Origin: Actinomycetes bacterium
GTDB lineage: Bacteria; Actinomycetota; Acidimicrobiia; Acidimicrobiales; Palsa-688
Direction: 5' to 3'
DNA length: 39,429 nucleotides
NCBI GenBank assembly: GCA_021828475.1
Contig: JAJZIY010000029.1
Coordinates: forward strand, 1 to 39,429
In this document: piece by piece, positions 8,285 through 17,051 of the stretch
How positions within the stretch are numbered: position 1 is the stretch's first letter
Layout of the letters: every line of letters starts with the position of its first letter
Translations under genes and position numbers: made by a program
The notes under the pieces: generated by a model
The model's input: only the letters and a program-made list of their open reading frames with translations
What the model was told of the DNA's origin: nothing
Database searches by the model: none

Positions 8285-9769
8285 GTGACCCAAGCCGATC
8301 CCTCTGCACGCAAACCGAGCCCGACACGCCGTTTCCTGGACGACAACGCCCGCCGCACCAAGGTGGTGGCCACGATAGGCCCCGCTTCGGACGCCCTCAG
8401 CACTCTCAGCGCCATGCAGGACGCCGGCATGGACGTGGCCCGCCTCCCGCTGGCACACGGCTCCATAGACGACGCCGTGGGCCGCCTGCGGCGTGTCCGT
8501 CAGGCCGCGCCCGACGTAGGCGTCCTGGTGGACCTCCCCGGGCCGAAGATCCGGACGACCCCCTTCCCCGAGGGAGGCGTCGTGCTCGCTGCGGGTTCGG
8601 AGGTCGTGCTGAGCCCCCACGGCCTGGCACCGCGCAGCGACGAGTCCAGCATCGGCGTGTCCGTGCCAGAGCTGGTCGAGAGCCTCTGTGAGGGCGACCG
8701 TATCGCTCTTGGCGACGGCGGCGTCGCGTTGGTGGCCGACAAGCGCGACGGGTACTCGATGAGGGCGAGGGTTGTGGCCGGTGGCAAGGTCCAGGGCCGA
8801 CCCGGCGTCACTGCCCCGGCCTCGCGGCTGGTTCTGAAGACTCCGACGCCCGAGGACCTGCACCGCTTGGAGGTCCTGCTGGAGGAGGGTATCGAGAGCG
8901 TCGCCGTGTCGTTCGTGCGCACCGCCGGGGACCTCGAGGCTGTCAAGGCCATGGCCGGGCGCAGCGTCCTGGTGTGCGCCAAGATGGAGACGCCAGAGGC
9001 CGTCGACGACATGGACAACATCCTCCAGGTTGCCGACACCGTGATGGTGGCCCGCGGTGACCTCGGTGTGCGCGTGGCGCTCGAAGAGGTGCCCCACATC
9101 CAAAAGCGCCTGATCCGCTCGTGCATCGCCTGGGGCCGCCCGGTCATCACCGCGACCCAGATGCTCGAGTCGATGGTCAACTCGCCGGTGCCGACCAGGG
9201 CCGAAGTGACGGACGTGGCCAACGCCGTGTTCGACGGCACCAGTGCCGTCATGCTGTCCGCCGAGTCGGCAGTCGGCGTGGACCCCGTCAACGCAGTCGC
9301 CACGATGGCCCGGATAGCACGCCGGGCAGACCGTGACTTCGACAGCGTGCACTGGGGCCGCAACCTGCCTGCCCAGAGCTTCGCAGCGGAGAGCAGCACC
9401 GGTGCGCGCATCACGGCAGCGATCGGCGCCGCGGCGTGGCGCGCCTCGGTGGACGAGAAGGCAGCCGTGATCGTGGCGTGCACCAACACCGGCGCCACGG
9501 CCAGGGCGATCACCCGGTTCCGCCCTCAGGCCCCCATCGTGGCGGCGACACCCTACGACTACACGGCCCGCCAGCTGACCACCAGCTGGGGTGTCGACAC
9601 CGTCCTGGTGCCCGAGGCCAAGAGCACAGACGAGGCCGTCAACCACGGTGTCGCTGCCGTGAGGGCCGCCGGGTACGCCAAGGCGGGTGACGTCGTGGTG
9701 GTGCTGGCCGGTTCGCTGCACGACCCCGAGCCGGTCACGGACACCCTCCGCCTCGTTCGTATCTACTAG
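8285..9769 (+). CDS. pyk: Pyruvate kinase, with altered K+-site residues
   Basis: The 494-residue protein has the full pyruvate kinase architecture; the enzyme makes pyruvate and ATP from phosphoenolpyruvate and ADP. Visible are KVVATIGPAS near the N-terminus, LVDLPGPKIR (Asp83, Lys88), CAKMET with catalytic Lys233 and metal ligand Glu235, VARGDLGV with Asp259, and ITATQMLESM with Thr291, then DVANAVFDGTSAVMLSAESAVG. The segment that is normally R-L-N-F-S-H-G reads R53-L-P-L-A-H-G, so the Asn and Ser that help coordinate K+ are Pro55 and Ala57. Lys in GPKIR is typical of K+-independent enzymes. The GTG has a GGAGG only 1 nt upstream, which is poor spacing, so translation may be leaderless. 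It completes a pyruvate-centred block with pyc and ald. Confidence 0.92.
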   Translation: MTQADPSARKPSPTRRFLDDNARRTKVVATIGPASDALSTLSAMQDAGMDVARLPLAHGSIDDAVGRLRRVRQAAPDVGVLVDLPGPKIRTTPFPEGGVVLAAGSEVVLSPHGLAPRSDESSIGVSVPELVESLCEGDRIALGDGGVALVADKRDGYSMRARVVAGGKVQGRPGVTAPASRLVLKTPTPEDLHRLEVLLEEGIESVAVSFVRTAGDLEAVKAMAGRSVLVCAKMETPEAVDDMDNILQVADTVMVARGDLGVRVALEEVPHIQKRLIRSCIAWGRPVITATQMLESMVNSPVPTRAEVTDVANAVFDGTSAVMLSAESAVGVDPVNAVATMARIARRADRDFDSVHWGRNLPAQSFAAESSTGARITAAIGAAAWRASVDEKAAVIVACTNTGATARAITRFRPQAPIVAATPYDYTARQLTTSWGVDTVLVPEAKSTDEAVNHGVAAVRAAGYAKAGDVVVVLAGSLHDPEPVTDTLRLVRIY

Positions 9770-9856
9770 AGCCACCCCCGGGAGGCTCGCCCTCGTCGCC
9801 CGCCAGCGGGCTCGTGCGGGCGGGCACGCGCGCGGCAGGTGCCGGGCCCCCGCTGC

Positions 9857-9862
9857 TACCAT
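9857..9862 (+). promoter_or_regulatory. Putative -10 box (TACCAT) before the DUF2079 gene
   Basis: TACCAT matches TANNNT and is followed by 8 nt and a GTG start with no ribosome-binding site, again a leaderless layout. Confidence 0.45.
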
Positions 9863-9870
9863 GACGCCCC

Positions 9871-11583
9871 GTGGGCGAGGACGGCGAGCGCCAGCAGGAG
9901 CCCGCGCCCACTGGTGGGTTACTGACTTCGGGCGAGGATCTGGCTCTCGTGGGGGAGCCTCAGGCACCGCCCGGGCCCGAGCGCCCGAGCACCGTGGCCG
10001 GCTTGGCCCGCGGCGCGCTTGCCCGGGCCGGACGGCGCCTGGCCCGGGCCAGGGAGGCCCTCTCGCCGCAAGCCGGTACGGGACAGCCCGTCCCCGGCTT
10101 CGTCGAGTCGTTGCTCACCCGCCCGGTGGCGGGGCCTGCGTCCGTCCTGGGCGCAATGATGCTCGTCTACGTCGTGGTGTTCGGGACGCTCACGTACCGC
10201 CAGCAGTCCAACTACGGCACTTTCGGCTTCGACATGGGTATCTACGACCAGGCGATCTGGCTGATGGCCCATTTCCGCGGGCCCTTCGTCACCATCAGGG
10301 GCCTCAACTACTTCGGCAACAACGTCGACCCCATCACCGCTTTGTTCGTCCCCTTCTACTGGCTGGGGGCTGGCCCGCATTTCCTGTACATCTGCCAGAC
10401 GCTGTTCATGGCGGCCGGCGCCGTCCCGATATGGCTGCTCGGCCGCAGGCGTTTCGCCAGCGCCTGGCCGCCCCTGGCAATATCGGCGGCCTACCTGCTC
10501 TACCCGTCCACGGAGTGGATCAACTACTGGCAGTTCCGCCCCGACACCATGATGATCGCGCCCCTCATGTGGGCGTACTACCTCGCCAGCCAGGGCAGGT
10601 GGCGCTGGTTCTGGGTGGCCACCATCTTCACGTTGCTGTGCAAGGAGGACGCGGGCCTGGCGGTGTTCGGCCTCGGCTTCGTCGTGTGGCTCAAGCACCG
10701 GTCGGCGCGACAGGGCCTCTTGACGGCGACGGCCGGCGTCGGGTGGTTCCTTGCCTGCACCCACCTGATCATCCCCTGGGTCAACGGAGGCGGCCAGCCC
10801 TTCTACGTCAGCCTCTTCCCCGGGTACGGCAACTCGATGCTCGAGATCCTGAAAAACCTGGTGCTGCACCCGTCCAGATGGCTGAACGCGGCTTTCACCC
10901 GGGTCAACATGACCTACTACACCCAGCTGTTCTGGCCGGTCGGCCTGCTGGCACTGTTCTCGCCGCTCGTCATGTTGATCGGGCTACCGCAGTTGTTCGT
11001 CAACGTGATCTCGGCAGAGGGCTACACGAACAACGCGCAGTACTACTACACCTCGGTCGTGCTGGCGGCGATCTTCCTCGCAACGGTCGAGTCGTGTGCC
11101 CGCTGGGGCCGCACGCCCACGGGTCAGCGCGCTCTGGCCGGGTTCGTCTTCGCCACCGCTCTCGCCAGCAACGTGGCGTGGTCGCCATCGCCGATCAGCG
11201 TCAAGTACCACATGGGGGAGTGGGCCCTGGCCACCCCCCGCGATGTCGCCATAAACAAGGCAATTGCCCTGGTGCCGCCCGACGCGTCGGTGAGCGCCAC
11301 CTACAACATCGACGACCACATGAGCCACCGGGTGCTCATCTACGAGTTCCCCAATCCCTGGATCGCCGCCAACTGGGGCCTGAGCAACACGTACCACCTA
11401 CCCGACCCCTCCAAGGTGGACTGGATGGTGCTCGACACCACCGTGCTCGGGAACAAGGTGCCGCTCTACCAGAAGCTCATCTCGACCGAGTTCCGGATCG
11501 TCTACAGCCAGGACGAGATCGTCGTCGCCCGCCGGGTGCGGCCGGGCCGCCCCAACGACCACTCCTGGCCGCAGGGGCCGTGA
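9871..11583 (+). CDS. DUF2079 family polytopic membrane protein
   Basis: The 570-residue protein begins with about 85 hydrophilic, proline- and arginine-rich residues. A long series of hydrophobic helices follows, starting near ASVLGAMMLVYVVVFGTLTY. The segment after the first helix (YGTFGFDMGIYDQAIW, then RGLNYFGNNVDP and PFYWLGAGP) is the characteristic signature of DUF2079, a family of integral membrane proteins distantly like GT-C glycosyltransferases. A conserved acidic FDMGIYDQ loop fits that view, but no substrate is known. The C-terminal 150 residues form a soluble extracytoplasmic region (VSATYNIDDHMSHR onward). The GTG is placed 8 nt after a TACCAT -10 box. It is the last gene of the plus-strand block and faces the convergent SDR gene. 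Confidence 0.82.
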   Translation: MGEDGERQQEPAPTGGLLTSGEDLALVGEPQAPPGPERPSTVAGLARGALARAGRRLARAREALSPQAGTGQPVPGFVESLLTRPVAGPASVLGAMMLVYVVVFGTLTYRQQSNYGTFGFDMGIYDQAIWLMAHFRGPFVTIRGLNYFGNNVDPITALFVPFYWLGAGPHFLYICQTLFMAAGAVPIWLLGRRRFASAWPPLAISAAYLLYPSTEWINYWQFRPDTMMIAPLMWAYYLASQGRWRWFWVATIFTLLCKEDAGLAVFGLGFVVWLKHRSARQGLLTATAGVGWFLACTHLIIPWVNGGGQPFYVSLFPGYGNSMLEILKNLVLHPSRWLNAAFTRVNMTYYTQLFWPVGLLALFSPLVMLIGLPQLFVNVISAEGYTNNAQYYYTSVVLAAIFLATVESCARWGRTPTGQRALAGFVFATALASNVAWSPSPISVKYHMGEWALATPRDVAINKAIALVPPDASVSATYNIDDHMSHRVLIYEFPNPWIAANWGLSNTYHLPDPSKVDWMVLDTTVLGNKVPLYQKLISTEFRIVYSQDEIVVARRVRPGRPNDHSWPQGP

Positions 11584-11606
11584 ACCACGTCGGGACCGTC
11601 CCCGAG

Positions 11607-11639
11607 GTCGGGCGCCCTCAGCAGGGCAGGGCGTCCGAC
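11607..11639. terminator. Hairpin between convergent genes, likely bidirectional terminator
   Basis: Arms 11607-11618 and 11628-11639 pair over 12 bp with a single G-T wobble around a 9-nt loop. The hairpin is centred in the 103-bp gap between the DUF2079 gene and the convergent SDR gene. Two CCGGCCGG palindromes follow at about 11664-11680. Confidence 0.55.
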
Positions 11640-11686
11640 CGCCTGAGGCATCGGCGCAGGGCCCCGGCCGGCCCGGCCGGCAGCAG

Positions 11687-12439
11687 TCAGGAGCGGCCCC
11701 TGCCCGGTCTGACCTGCGAGAGGGCACGGTAGAGCCAGGGCAGGCCGCCGTTGAGCCGAGCCGGTAGCGCCAGCCAGGGGGGTACGACTATCTCGGGCCG
11801 GCGCCGCTCGATGGCGTCCAGCGTGGCCATGGCGACGCGTGCCACCGGCAGCGGTCGCGGCCAGGAACGGTCGTAGGGCCGGTTGCGCCTGTCGAAGAAC
11901 GCGGTCGCGACCGGGCCGGGGTTGACCAGGACGACGTCGACCTCGCGCCACTCCTCCCGCAGGCTCTCGGCCATGCCCCGCAACCCGGCCTTTGCCGCGC
12001 TGTAGGCCACCTCGTCGGCCACCCCGACCAGGCCGGCTATCGACCCCACGAGCACCAGGCAGCCGTGGCTGGCGCGCAGGTGAGGCCCGGCCGCCCCGGC
12101 CAGTTGCAGCGGCACTCGCAGGTTGATGTCCAGCACGCTGGCGAGATCCTGGTCGGTCATGGACTCGATGGGCCCGGCCCAACCCGCTCCGGCGCTGGAC
12201 ACCACGAGGTCGAGGCCGCCGAGCACCTCCACCGCCTCGCGCACGATGCTCTCGGGCGCCCCGGGTGAGGTCAGGTCGCGGCAGATCGCTGTCACGAAGT
12301 CGCCTTGGGCCAGCCCCTCCTTGGACCGGCCGGTGCCAACCACCCGGGCACCCCGCGCCGCCAGCAGGGTGCTGACCGCCGCCCCTATGCCGCTCGAGGC
12401 CCCTGTGACCAGCGTTCGTGACCCGGCGAGCCGGCTCAC
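11687..12439 (-). CDS. Short-chain dehydrogenase/reductase (SDR family)
   Basis: The 250-residue protein is a classical SDR: TGASSGIG at residues 12-19 for the dinucleotide, SSAGAG where NNAG is usual, and the catalytic set Ser133, Tyr146 and Lys150 (YSAAK). The basic Arg38 after the second strand (VVGTGRSK) suggests preference for NADPH. The substrate cannot be read from the sequence. The last 40 residues (PPWLALPARLNGGLPWLYRAL) are hydrophobic and may touch the membrane, which would suit a lipid substrate. The GTG start is 90 nt downstream of hpnH on the same strand with no obvious promoter or terminator between them. It may therefore be the last gene of the hopanoid operon, though that is not established. 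Confidence 0.82.
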   Translation of the reverse strand: MSRLAGSRTLVTGASSGIGAAVSTLLAARGARVVGTGRSKEGLAQGDFVTAICRDLTSPGAPESIVREAVEVLGGLDLVVSSAGAGWAGPIESMTDQDLASVLDINLRVPLQLAGAAGPHLRASHGCLVLVGSIAGLVGVADEVAYSAAKAGLRGMAESLREEWREVDVVLVNPGPVATAFFDRRNRPYDRSWPRPLPVARVAMATLDAIERRRPEIVVPPWLALPARLNGGLPWLYRALSQVRPGRGRS

Positions 12440-12529
12440 CGGCCGACCACGCCCTTCGTGCCGGCTCGGGCCGGTCTCGGCCCTGGCCCCTCGGGCACCC
12501 GCAGGCGGCGAGCCTTGTCCTTCACGGCC

Positions 12530-13534
12530 CTAGCGGGCGTTCACGAGGGCCCGCAGCGACTGGCGGACGCTCGTAGTTGTGGCCATGACCGCACTCGGCT
12601 CGAAGCCGCAATGGGCCATGCAGTTGTGGCAGCGGGGGTCGCGGCCACGGCCGTACTTGGACCAGTCCGTGGTCTCGATCAGCTCCTTGTAGGTCTCCGT
12701 GTAGCCGTCCGCCAGGAGGTAGCAGGGCCGTTGCCAGCCGAATACCGAATAGCTCGGGATCCCCCACGGGGTGCACTCGAGCTCGACCTTGCCCTCTAGG
12801 AAGTCGAGGAACAGAGGGCTGTGGTTGAGCCGCCAGTGCTTTCGCTTGCCCTCGAAAGCCTTCCTGAACATCTCGGTAGACTCGTTGACGGCCAAGAAGT
12901 TGACCTGGTTGGGCGCTTTCTCGTAGGCGTAGCCGGGGGAGATCATCATCGTGTCGACGCCCAGCTCGTCGTTGAGGAAGTCGAGCACCTCCTGCACCGT
13001 CCTGGGTGAGTCCGTGTTGAAGAAGGTCGTGTTGGTGGCCACCCGGAAACCCTTGGCCTTGGCTGCCCGTATGGCCTCCACTGCCTTGTCGAAGACGCCC
13101 TCGCGGCTTACGGAGTCGTCGTGGCGCTCCTTCAGGCCGTCGATGTGGACCACCCAGCTGAACGCCGGGTGGGGCTTGAAGCGGTCGAGCTTGCGCTCCA
13201 GCAGGAGCGCGTTGGTGCACAGGTAGACGAAGCGCTTGCGCTCGAGCAGGCCCTCGACGATCTTGTCGATGTCGGGGTGCAGCAACGGCTCCCCACCGGC
13301 GATGGAGACCATCGGCGCACCGCACTCCTCGATCGCCCCGATGGCCTGCTCGACCGAGAGCCTCTTGCGCAGGATATCGGTCGGGTACTGGATCTTGCCG
13401 CAGCCGTTACAGGCCAGGTTGCAGGCGAACAGTGGCTCCAGCTCCACGATGAGGGGGAACTTGTCCCGGTGGGCCAGCTTCTGGCGTGCCACGTAGGTGC
13501 CGACTTTTATGCTCTGGCGCAAGGGTACGCCCAT
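12530..13534 (-). CDS. hpnH: Adenosyl-hopene transferase HpnH (radical SAM)
   Basis: The 334-residue protein is a radical SAM enzyme with the CxxxCxxC cluster motif at Cys38, Cys42 and Cys45 (ACNLACNGCGKIQYP), a SIAGGEPLLHPD SAM-binding segment and C-terminal cysteines in PRCHNCMAHCGFEPSA. This combination and the surrounding hopanoid genes identify HpnH, which joins a 5'-deoxyadenosyl radical to hopene to give adenosylhopane, the first step to C35 hopanoids. The ATG at 13534 shares its A with the TAA stop of the hpnG-ispH gene. A strong GGAGG lies 7 nt before it, so it can be translated both by coupling and independently. The length is normal for the family. Confidence 0.95.
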   Translation of the reverse strand: MGVPLRQSIKVGTYVARQKLAHRDKFPLIVELEPLFACNLACNGCGKIQYPTDILRKRLSVEQAIGAIEECGAPMVSIAGGEPLLHPDIDKIVEGLLERKRFVYLCTNALLLERKLDRFKPHPAFSWVVHIDGLKERHDDSVSREGVFDKAVEAIRAAKAKGFRVATNTTFFNTDSPRTVQEVLDFLNDELGVDTMMISPGYAYEKAPNQVNFLAVNESTEMFRKAFEGKRKHWRLNHSPLFLDFLEGKVELECTPWGIPSYSVFGWQRPCYLLADGYTETYKELIETTDWSKYGRGRDPRCHNCMAHCGFEPSAVMATTTSVRQSLRALVNAR

Positions 13535-15033
13535 TACCGAACCTCCAAAGGGAGAGAAAATGTCACGTTCTCGCTGCCCGTGGCCATTGCGGCCACGTTG
13601 AGCGGGCCCAGCCCGGCCAGGCAGGCGACGACGTCTTGTACGAGCTCCTCCGGAGCGCTGGCGCCGGCTGTCACACCGATGCGCCTGGCTTGCTGCAGCC
13701 AGGCCAGCCGTAGGTCCGATGGGCCGTCCACGAGGTGGGCCGGCACCCCGCTGCGCCTCGCCACCTCTACGAGACGGTTGGAGTTGGAGGAGTTCGCAGA
13801 ACCGACCACCAGCACCAGGTCACACCGGGGGGCCATGGCCCGGACGGCGTCCTGGCGGTTGTGACTGGCATAACAGATGTCAGACGCATTGGGGTGCGCT
13901 ATGTCGGAGAAAAGCCCTTCCAGCTCGGTCATGATATCGCCCACCTCGTCCGGTGTCAGCGTGGTCTGGGTAACGACGGCCGTGGGCCGGCCGGTGTCGA
14001 GGCCCAGGACCTTCGCCTCGCCGGGGCCTCCTACCAGGGTTATGCCGGGAACGCTGCCCAGAGTACCCTCGACCTCGTCGTGGCCCCGGTGCCCGATCAG
14101 GATGACCTGTCGCCCTGCGTTGGCGAAACGGCGGGCCTCGTGGTGCACCTTGGTCACCAGCGGGCACGTCGCGTCGACAGCCTTCATCCCCCGCTCGACC
14201 GCCTCGGCCTGCACGCCGGTACCGACCCCGTGGGCGGAGAACACGACCACGGCGCCGTCCGGCACGTCGCTCAGCTCCTCGACGAAGACCGCGCCGGCCG
14301 CCTCGAGCTCCGCCACGACCCGGGCATTGTGCACGATCTGGCGCCTCACGTACACGGGGGCCCCGTGGCGTGCCAGCGCCCTCTCCACCGTCTCGATCGC
14401 CCTGCGCACACCGGCGCAGAAGGAGCGGGGTTCGGCGAGGAGCACTTCGCGTGGGCCGGTGGCGGACGCCCACGTCGCCAGTGCCGGAGCGCACGCCCTC
14501 AGGCTGGCCAGGGCCCGGCCCACGTTCCTCAGGGTCGAGAGGCCGCCCAGCTCGTGCTCGCTCGTGTCGGACACGGCCCTCACGATCGCCAGTGGGCCCG
14601 ATGCCCGTGTCACCAGCGCCGCCGACTCCATGTCGACCACGTCGGCTACCGCGGCCAGGCGGTGGCGCCGGGCGCCCCGCACGATCTGGTCGGTGCTCGC
14701 CACCGTGCCGGCACGCGCACGAAGGCCGCGTGCCACCAGTTCGGCCACCAGCAGGCCCGCCGAGGGGAGCCGGGCCAGTTCCACCCCGTCGGGACTGACG
14801 ACGCGCTCGGCCACGACCACGTCGCCGACCCGCAGGTTCGCCGCCAGGCCCCCGCCCAGTCCGGCCATGGCGACGGCGTTGTGGGCACTCATCTCACCGC
14901 TGGTGGCCAGGTTGTCGACGGCGACCGCCGTCCTGTCCTGCCCCAGGCCCGTGCGGCGGACGCGTGGCCTCGAAGGCGACGTGGCCAGGGCCATCGCCTC
15001 CACTCGCAACGGGGCCAGGAGCAGCATGTCCAT
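13534..15033 (-). CDS. hpnG-ispH: Fusion of HpnG-type adenosylhopane nucleosidase and IspH (HMBPP reductase)
   Basis: One 499-residue frame carries two enzymes. Residues 1-190 resemble the purine-nucleosidase/phosphorylase family used as HpnG, which removes adenine from adenosylhopane: GGGLAANLRVGDVVVAE, VVDMESAA with Glu136 and AVSDTSEHE with Asp156. Residues about 195-499 are a complete IspH, the [4Fe-4S] enzyme that makes IPP and DMAPP from HMBPP. The three cluster cysteines are Cys206 (FCAGV), Cys290 (DATCPLVTKVH) and Cys387 (SDICYAS), with GHRGHDEVEGT and QTTL also present. The ATG shares one base with the shc stop (TGATG). The longer open frame reaching 15573 only reads antisense-like arginine-rich sequence through shc and is not used. 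The fusion ties precursor supply to side-chain processing. Confidence 0.92.
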   Translation of the reverse strand: MDMLLLAPLRVEAMALATSPSRPRVRRTGLGQDRTAVAVDNLATSGEMSAHNAVAMAGLGGGLAANLRVGDVVVAERVVSPDGVELARLPSAGLLVAELVARGLRARAGTVASTDQIVRGARRHRLAAVADVVDMESAALVTRASGPLAIVRAVSDTSEHELGGLSTLRNVGRALASLRACAPALATWASATGPREVLLAEPRSFCAGVRRAIETVERALARHGAPVYVRRQIVHNARVVAELEAAGAVFVEELSDVPDGAVVVFSAHGVGTGVQAEAVERGMKAVDATCPLVTKVHHEARRFANAGRQVILIGHRGHDEVEGTLGSVPGITLVGGPGEAKVLGLDTGRPTAVVTQTTLTPDEVGDIMTELEGLFSDIAHPNASDICYASHNRQDAVRAMAPRCDLVLVVGSANSSNSNRLVEVARRSGVPAHLVDGPSDLRLAWLQQARRIGVTAGASAPEELVQDVVACLAGLGPLNVAAMATGSENVTFSLPLEVR

Positions 15034-17051
15034 CACGCCATGGCTTTCGGCCCGCTGCCGGTGGCGTAGCGGCCGAGCGCTGTCAGTGGGAAGACGTGGC
15101 GGTAGAGGTGGTAGTTGAGCGAGAAGTCCCAGGGGAAGCCTGTACCCGTGAACCACGGCTCGTCCCACGTCCCCTGTTCGTCCTGGGTAGCCACCAGCCA
15201 GTCGACGCCCCGGGCCGTGGCCTCGTTGTTGCGCTCGCCTGCGGCCAGGAGGGCCATGAGCGCCCATGCCGTCTGGGAGGCGGTCGAGGCCCCACGGCCC
15301 TTCCAGTCCGGTTCGACGTACGAGCGCATGTCCTCGCCCCACCCCCCGTCGGAGTTCTGGTGTTCGAGCAGCCAGCGGACGGCGCCGGCAACGGCCGGGT
15401 GGTCGCTGGGCACGCCGGCGGCCACCAGGGCGGGCACCACGGCCCCCACACCGTAGACGTAGTTGACACCCCAACGGCCCCAGTAGGAGCCGTCGGGCTC
15501 CTGGTTGGCGGTCAGCCACTCCACGCCCCGGCGCAAGGCGGCGTCCCACTCCGGGCTGCGGTGGTCCTCGCACGCAAGCATCTCGACGACGTGAGCGGTG
15601 ACGTCGGCCGTCGGAGGGTCCGTCACCTCACCGAAGTCGAAGAACGGCAGCTGGCGAGGCAGGGACGAGTTGTTGTCGGCGTCGAAGGCACCCCAGCCGC
15701 CGTCGCTCGACTGCATGCCGACGACCCAGTCGGTACCCCGGTGGCAGGCGGGCCCCGCCGGCTGCCCGGCTCCTGCCCTCCTGAGGGCGAGCACGACCTC
15801 GGCCGTGTCGTCTATGTCCGGGTAGTTGACGTTGGCGAACTCGAACGCCCAGCCGCCGGGGGCCAGGCCGGGCCTGCGCACCGACCAGTCGCCGACGACC
15901 CTGACCTCCTGGGAGAGCAGCCATTCCTGTGCCCTCGTCACCATCGGGTCCGTGGCAGGCACTCCTGCGTCCGCCAGGCCGACCAGGGCCAGGGCCGTGT
16001 CCCACACGGGCGACTGGCACGCCTCGATGCGCCGACCGGTGTCGTCGTCGATCGTGAAAGCTTCCATGCAGTGCAGCGCAGCTGCGATGACGGGGTGGTC
16101 GAGGGTGTAGCCCTGCAGGACGAGCGCAATGGTCGAGTAGACCATCGGGGGTTGTATCCCGCCCCAGGAACCGTCGGACTCCTGACGGGCGACTATCCAG
16201 CGCTCGGCCTCGCGCAGGGCCGCACGGCGGACGGCGCTCACCGGCCACCAGGTGGCCCTGTCGTAGCGGTGGAGGACCTTGTCGAAGCCGACCATGGCGC
16301 GCCCGAGCAGGGTCAGGTGCCGTGGCGGCCGGGGCTGGCCCGAGCGAAGCTCGTCGATGCCGAAAGGCAGGGCCCGGGCCGGGCGGTGGTGCGAGATGAC
16401 CGCCAGGGCCACGATGGTCTGGCGTGCCCAGCAGGCGAAGGACCATATCGAAAAAGGCCAGCGGGGTGGGAGGAAGATGAGCTCGGCGGGGACCGAGGGG
16501 AGATCCTCCCAGTCCCAGCGGCCGACCATCGCCAGCCACACATGGGTGAAGACCCGAGCCGCCTCGACGCCGCCGTGTTCGCGTACCCAGCGGGCGGCCG
16601 CTCCCATGTGGGGCGCCGAGGGCTCGTCGCCGGCCAGCCGCAGGGCCACGTAGGCCTCCACCGTCGCCGACAGTTCGCCGGGCCCGCCGTGGAAGGTGGC
16701 CCAGGGGCCGTCGGAGAGCTGCATCCCCCGGAGCCGGCGCGCCGCTGCCCGCAGGGTGGAGCCGTCCAGGATGCCGAGGAAGTGCCGCAGGAGCACGTCC
16801 TCGGCATCCATGGTCACGTTGGTCTCCAGTTCGCCCTTCCAGTGGCCCTCGGGCCGCTGCTCCCGGCGCAGGTAGTCCACGGCCCGGGCGGCAGCGCGTG
16901 AGGCCGTCTGCGCGCGGTTGGCGTGCTGCCCGCCGTGGTCTCCCTGCACCACCGGGGCGTCGCGCACTTCGAGCCCGACGTCGCCGGGCTTGCGCAGCGT
17001 GGCACCGTCGGTGTTCGCCGGCTGCTCCCGGGAGCCGGCCAGCAGCGTCAC
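15033..17051 (-). CDS. shc: Squalene-hopene cyclase
   Basis: At 672 residues the protein has the full length of squalene-hopene cyclases, membrane-associated triterpene cyclases that turn squalene into hopene and hopanol. The protonating DxDD motif is at Asp412-Asp415 (YPDIDDTAEV). Several QW repeats are visible, such as REQRPEGHWKGELE, QESDGSWGG, QSSDGGWGAFD, QEPDGSYWGRW and QNSDGGWGED. The C-terminal GTGFPWDFSLNYHLYRHVFP is a strong family signature. The GTG start overlaps the stop of the polyprenyl synthase gene by 4 nt (GTGA). The first 45 residues are variable and polar and could start a little later, but the overlap supports this start. It is the central gene of the hopanoid operon. Confidence 0.97.
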   Translation of the reverse strand: MTLLAGSREQPANTDGATLRKPGDVGLEVRDAPVVQGDHGGQHANRAQTASRAAARAVDYLRREQRPEGHWKGELETNVTMDAEDVLLRHFLGILDGSTLRAAARRLRGMQLSDGPWATFHGGPGELSATVEAYVALRLAGDEPSAPHMGAAARWVREHGGVEAARVFTHVWLAMVGRWDWEDLPSVPAELIFLPPRWPFSIWSFACWARQTIVALAVISHHRPARALPFGIDELRSGQPRPPRHLTLLGRAMVGFDKVLHRYDRATWWPVSAVRRAALREAERWIVARQESDGSWGGIQPPMVYSTIALVLQGYTLDHPVIAAALHCMEAFTIDDDTGRRIEACQSPVWDTALALVGLADAGVPATDPMVTRAQEWLLSQEVRVVGDWSVRRPGLAPGGWAFEFANVNYPDIDDTAEVVLALRRAGAGQPAGPACHRGTDWVVGMQSSDGGWGAFDADNNSSLPRQLPFFDFGEVTDPPTADVTAHVVEMLACEDHRSPEWDAALRRGVEWLTANQEPDGSYWGRWGVNYVYGVGAVVPALVAAGVPSDHPAVAGAVRWLLEHQNSDGGWGEDMRSYVEPDWKGRGASTASQTAWALMALLAAGERNNEATARGVDWLVATQDEQGTWDEPWFTGTGFPWDFSLNYHLYRHVFPLTALGRYATGSGPKAMA

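Noticed and set aside
9687..11732. 681-aa plus-strand frame over the DUF2079 gene
   Set aside because: Basic, His/Arg/Pro-rich shadow. The DUF2079 frame has coherent membrane helices and family motifs.
15034..15573. 5' extension of the hpnG-ispH frame to 15573 (679 aa)
   Set aside because: The extra residues are Arg/Gly/Pro-rich shadow of shc. The ATG at 15033 overlaps the shc stop and begins at the family's normal N-terminus.
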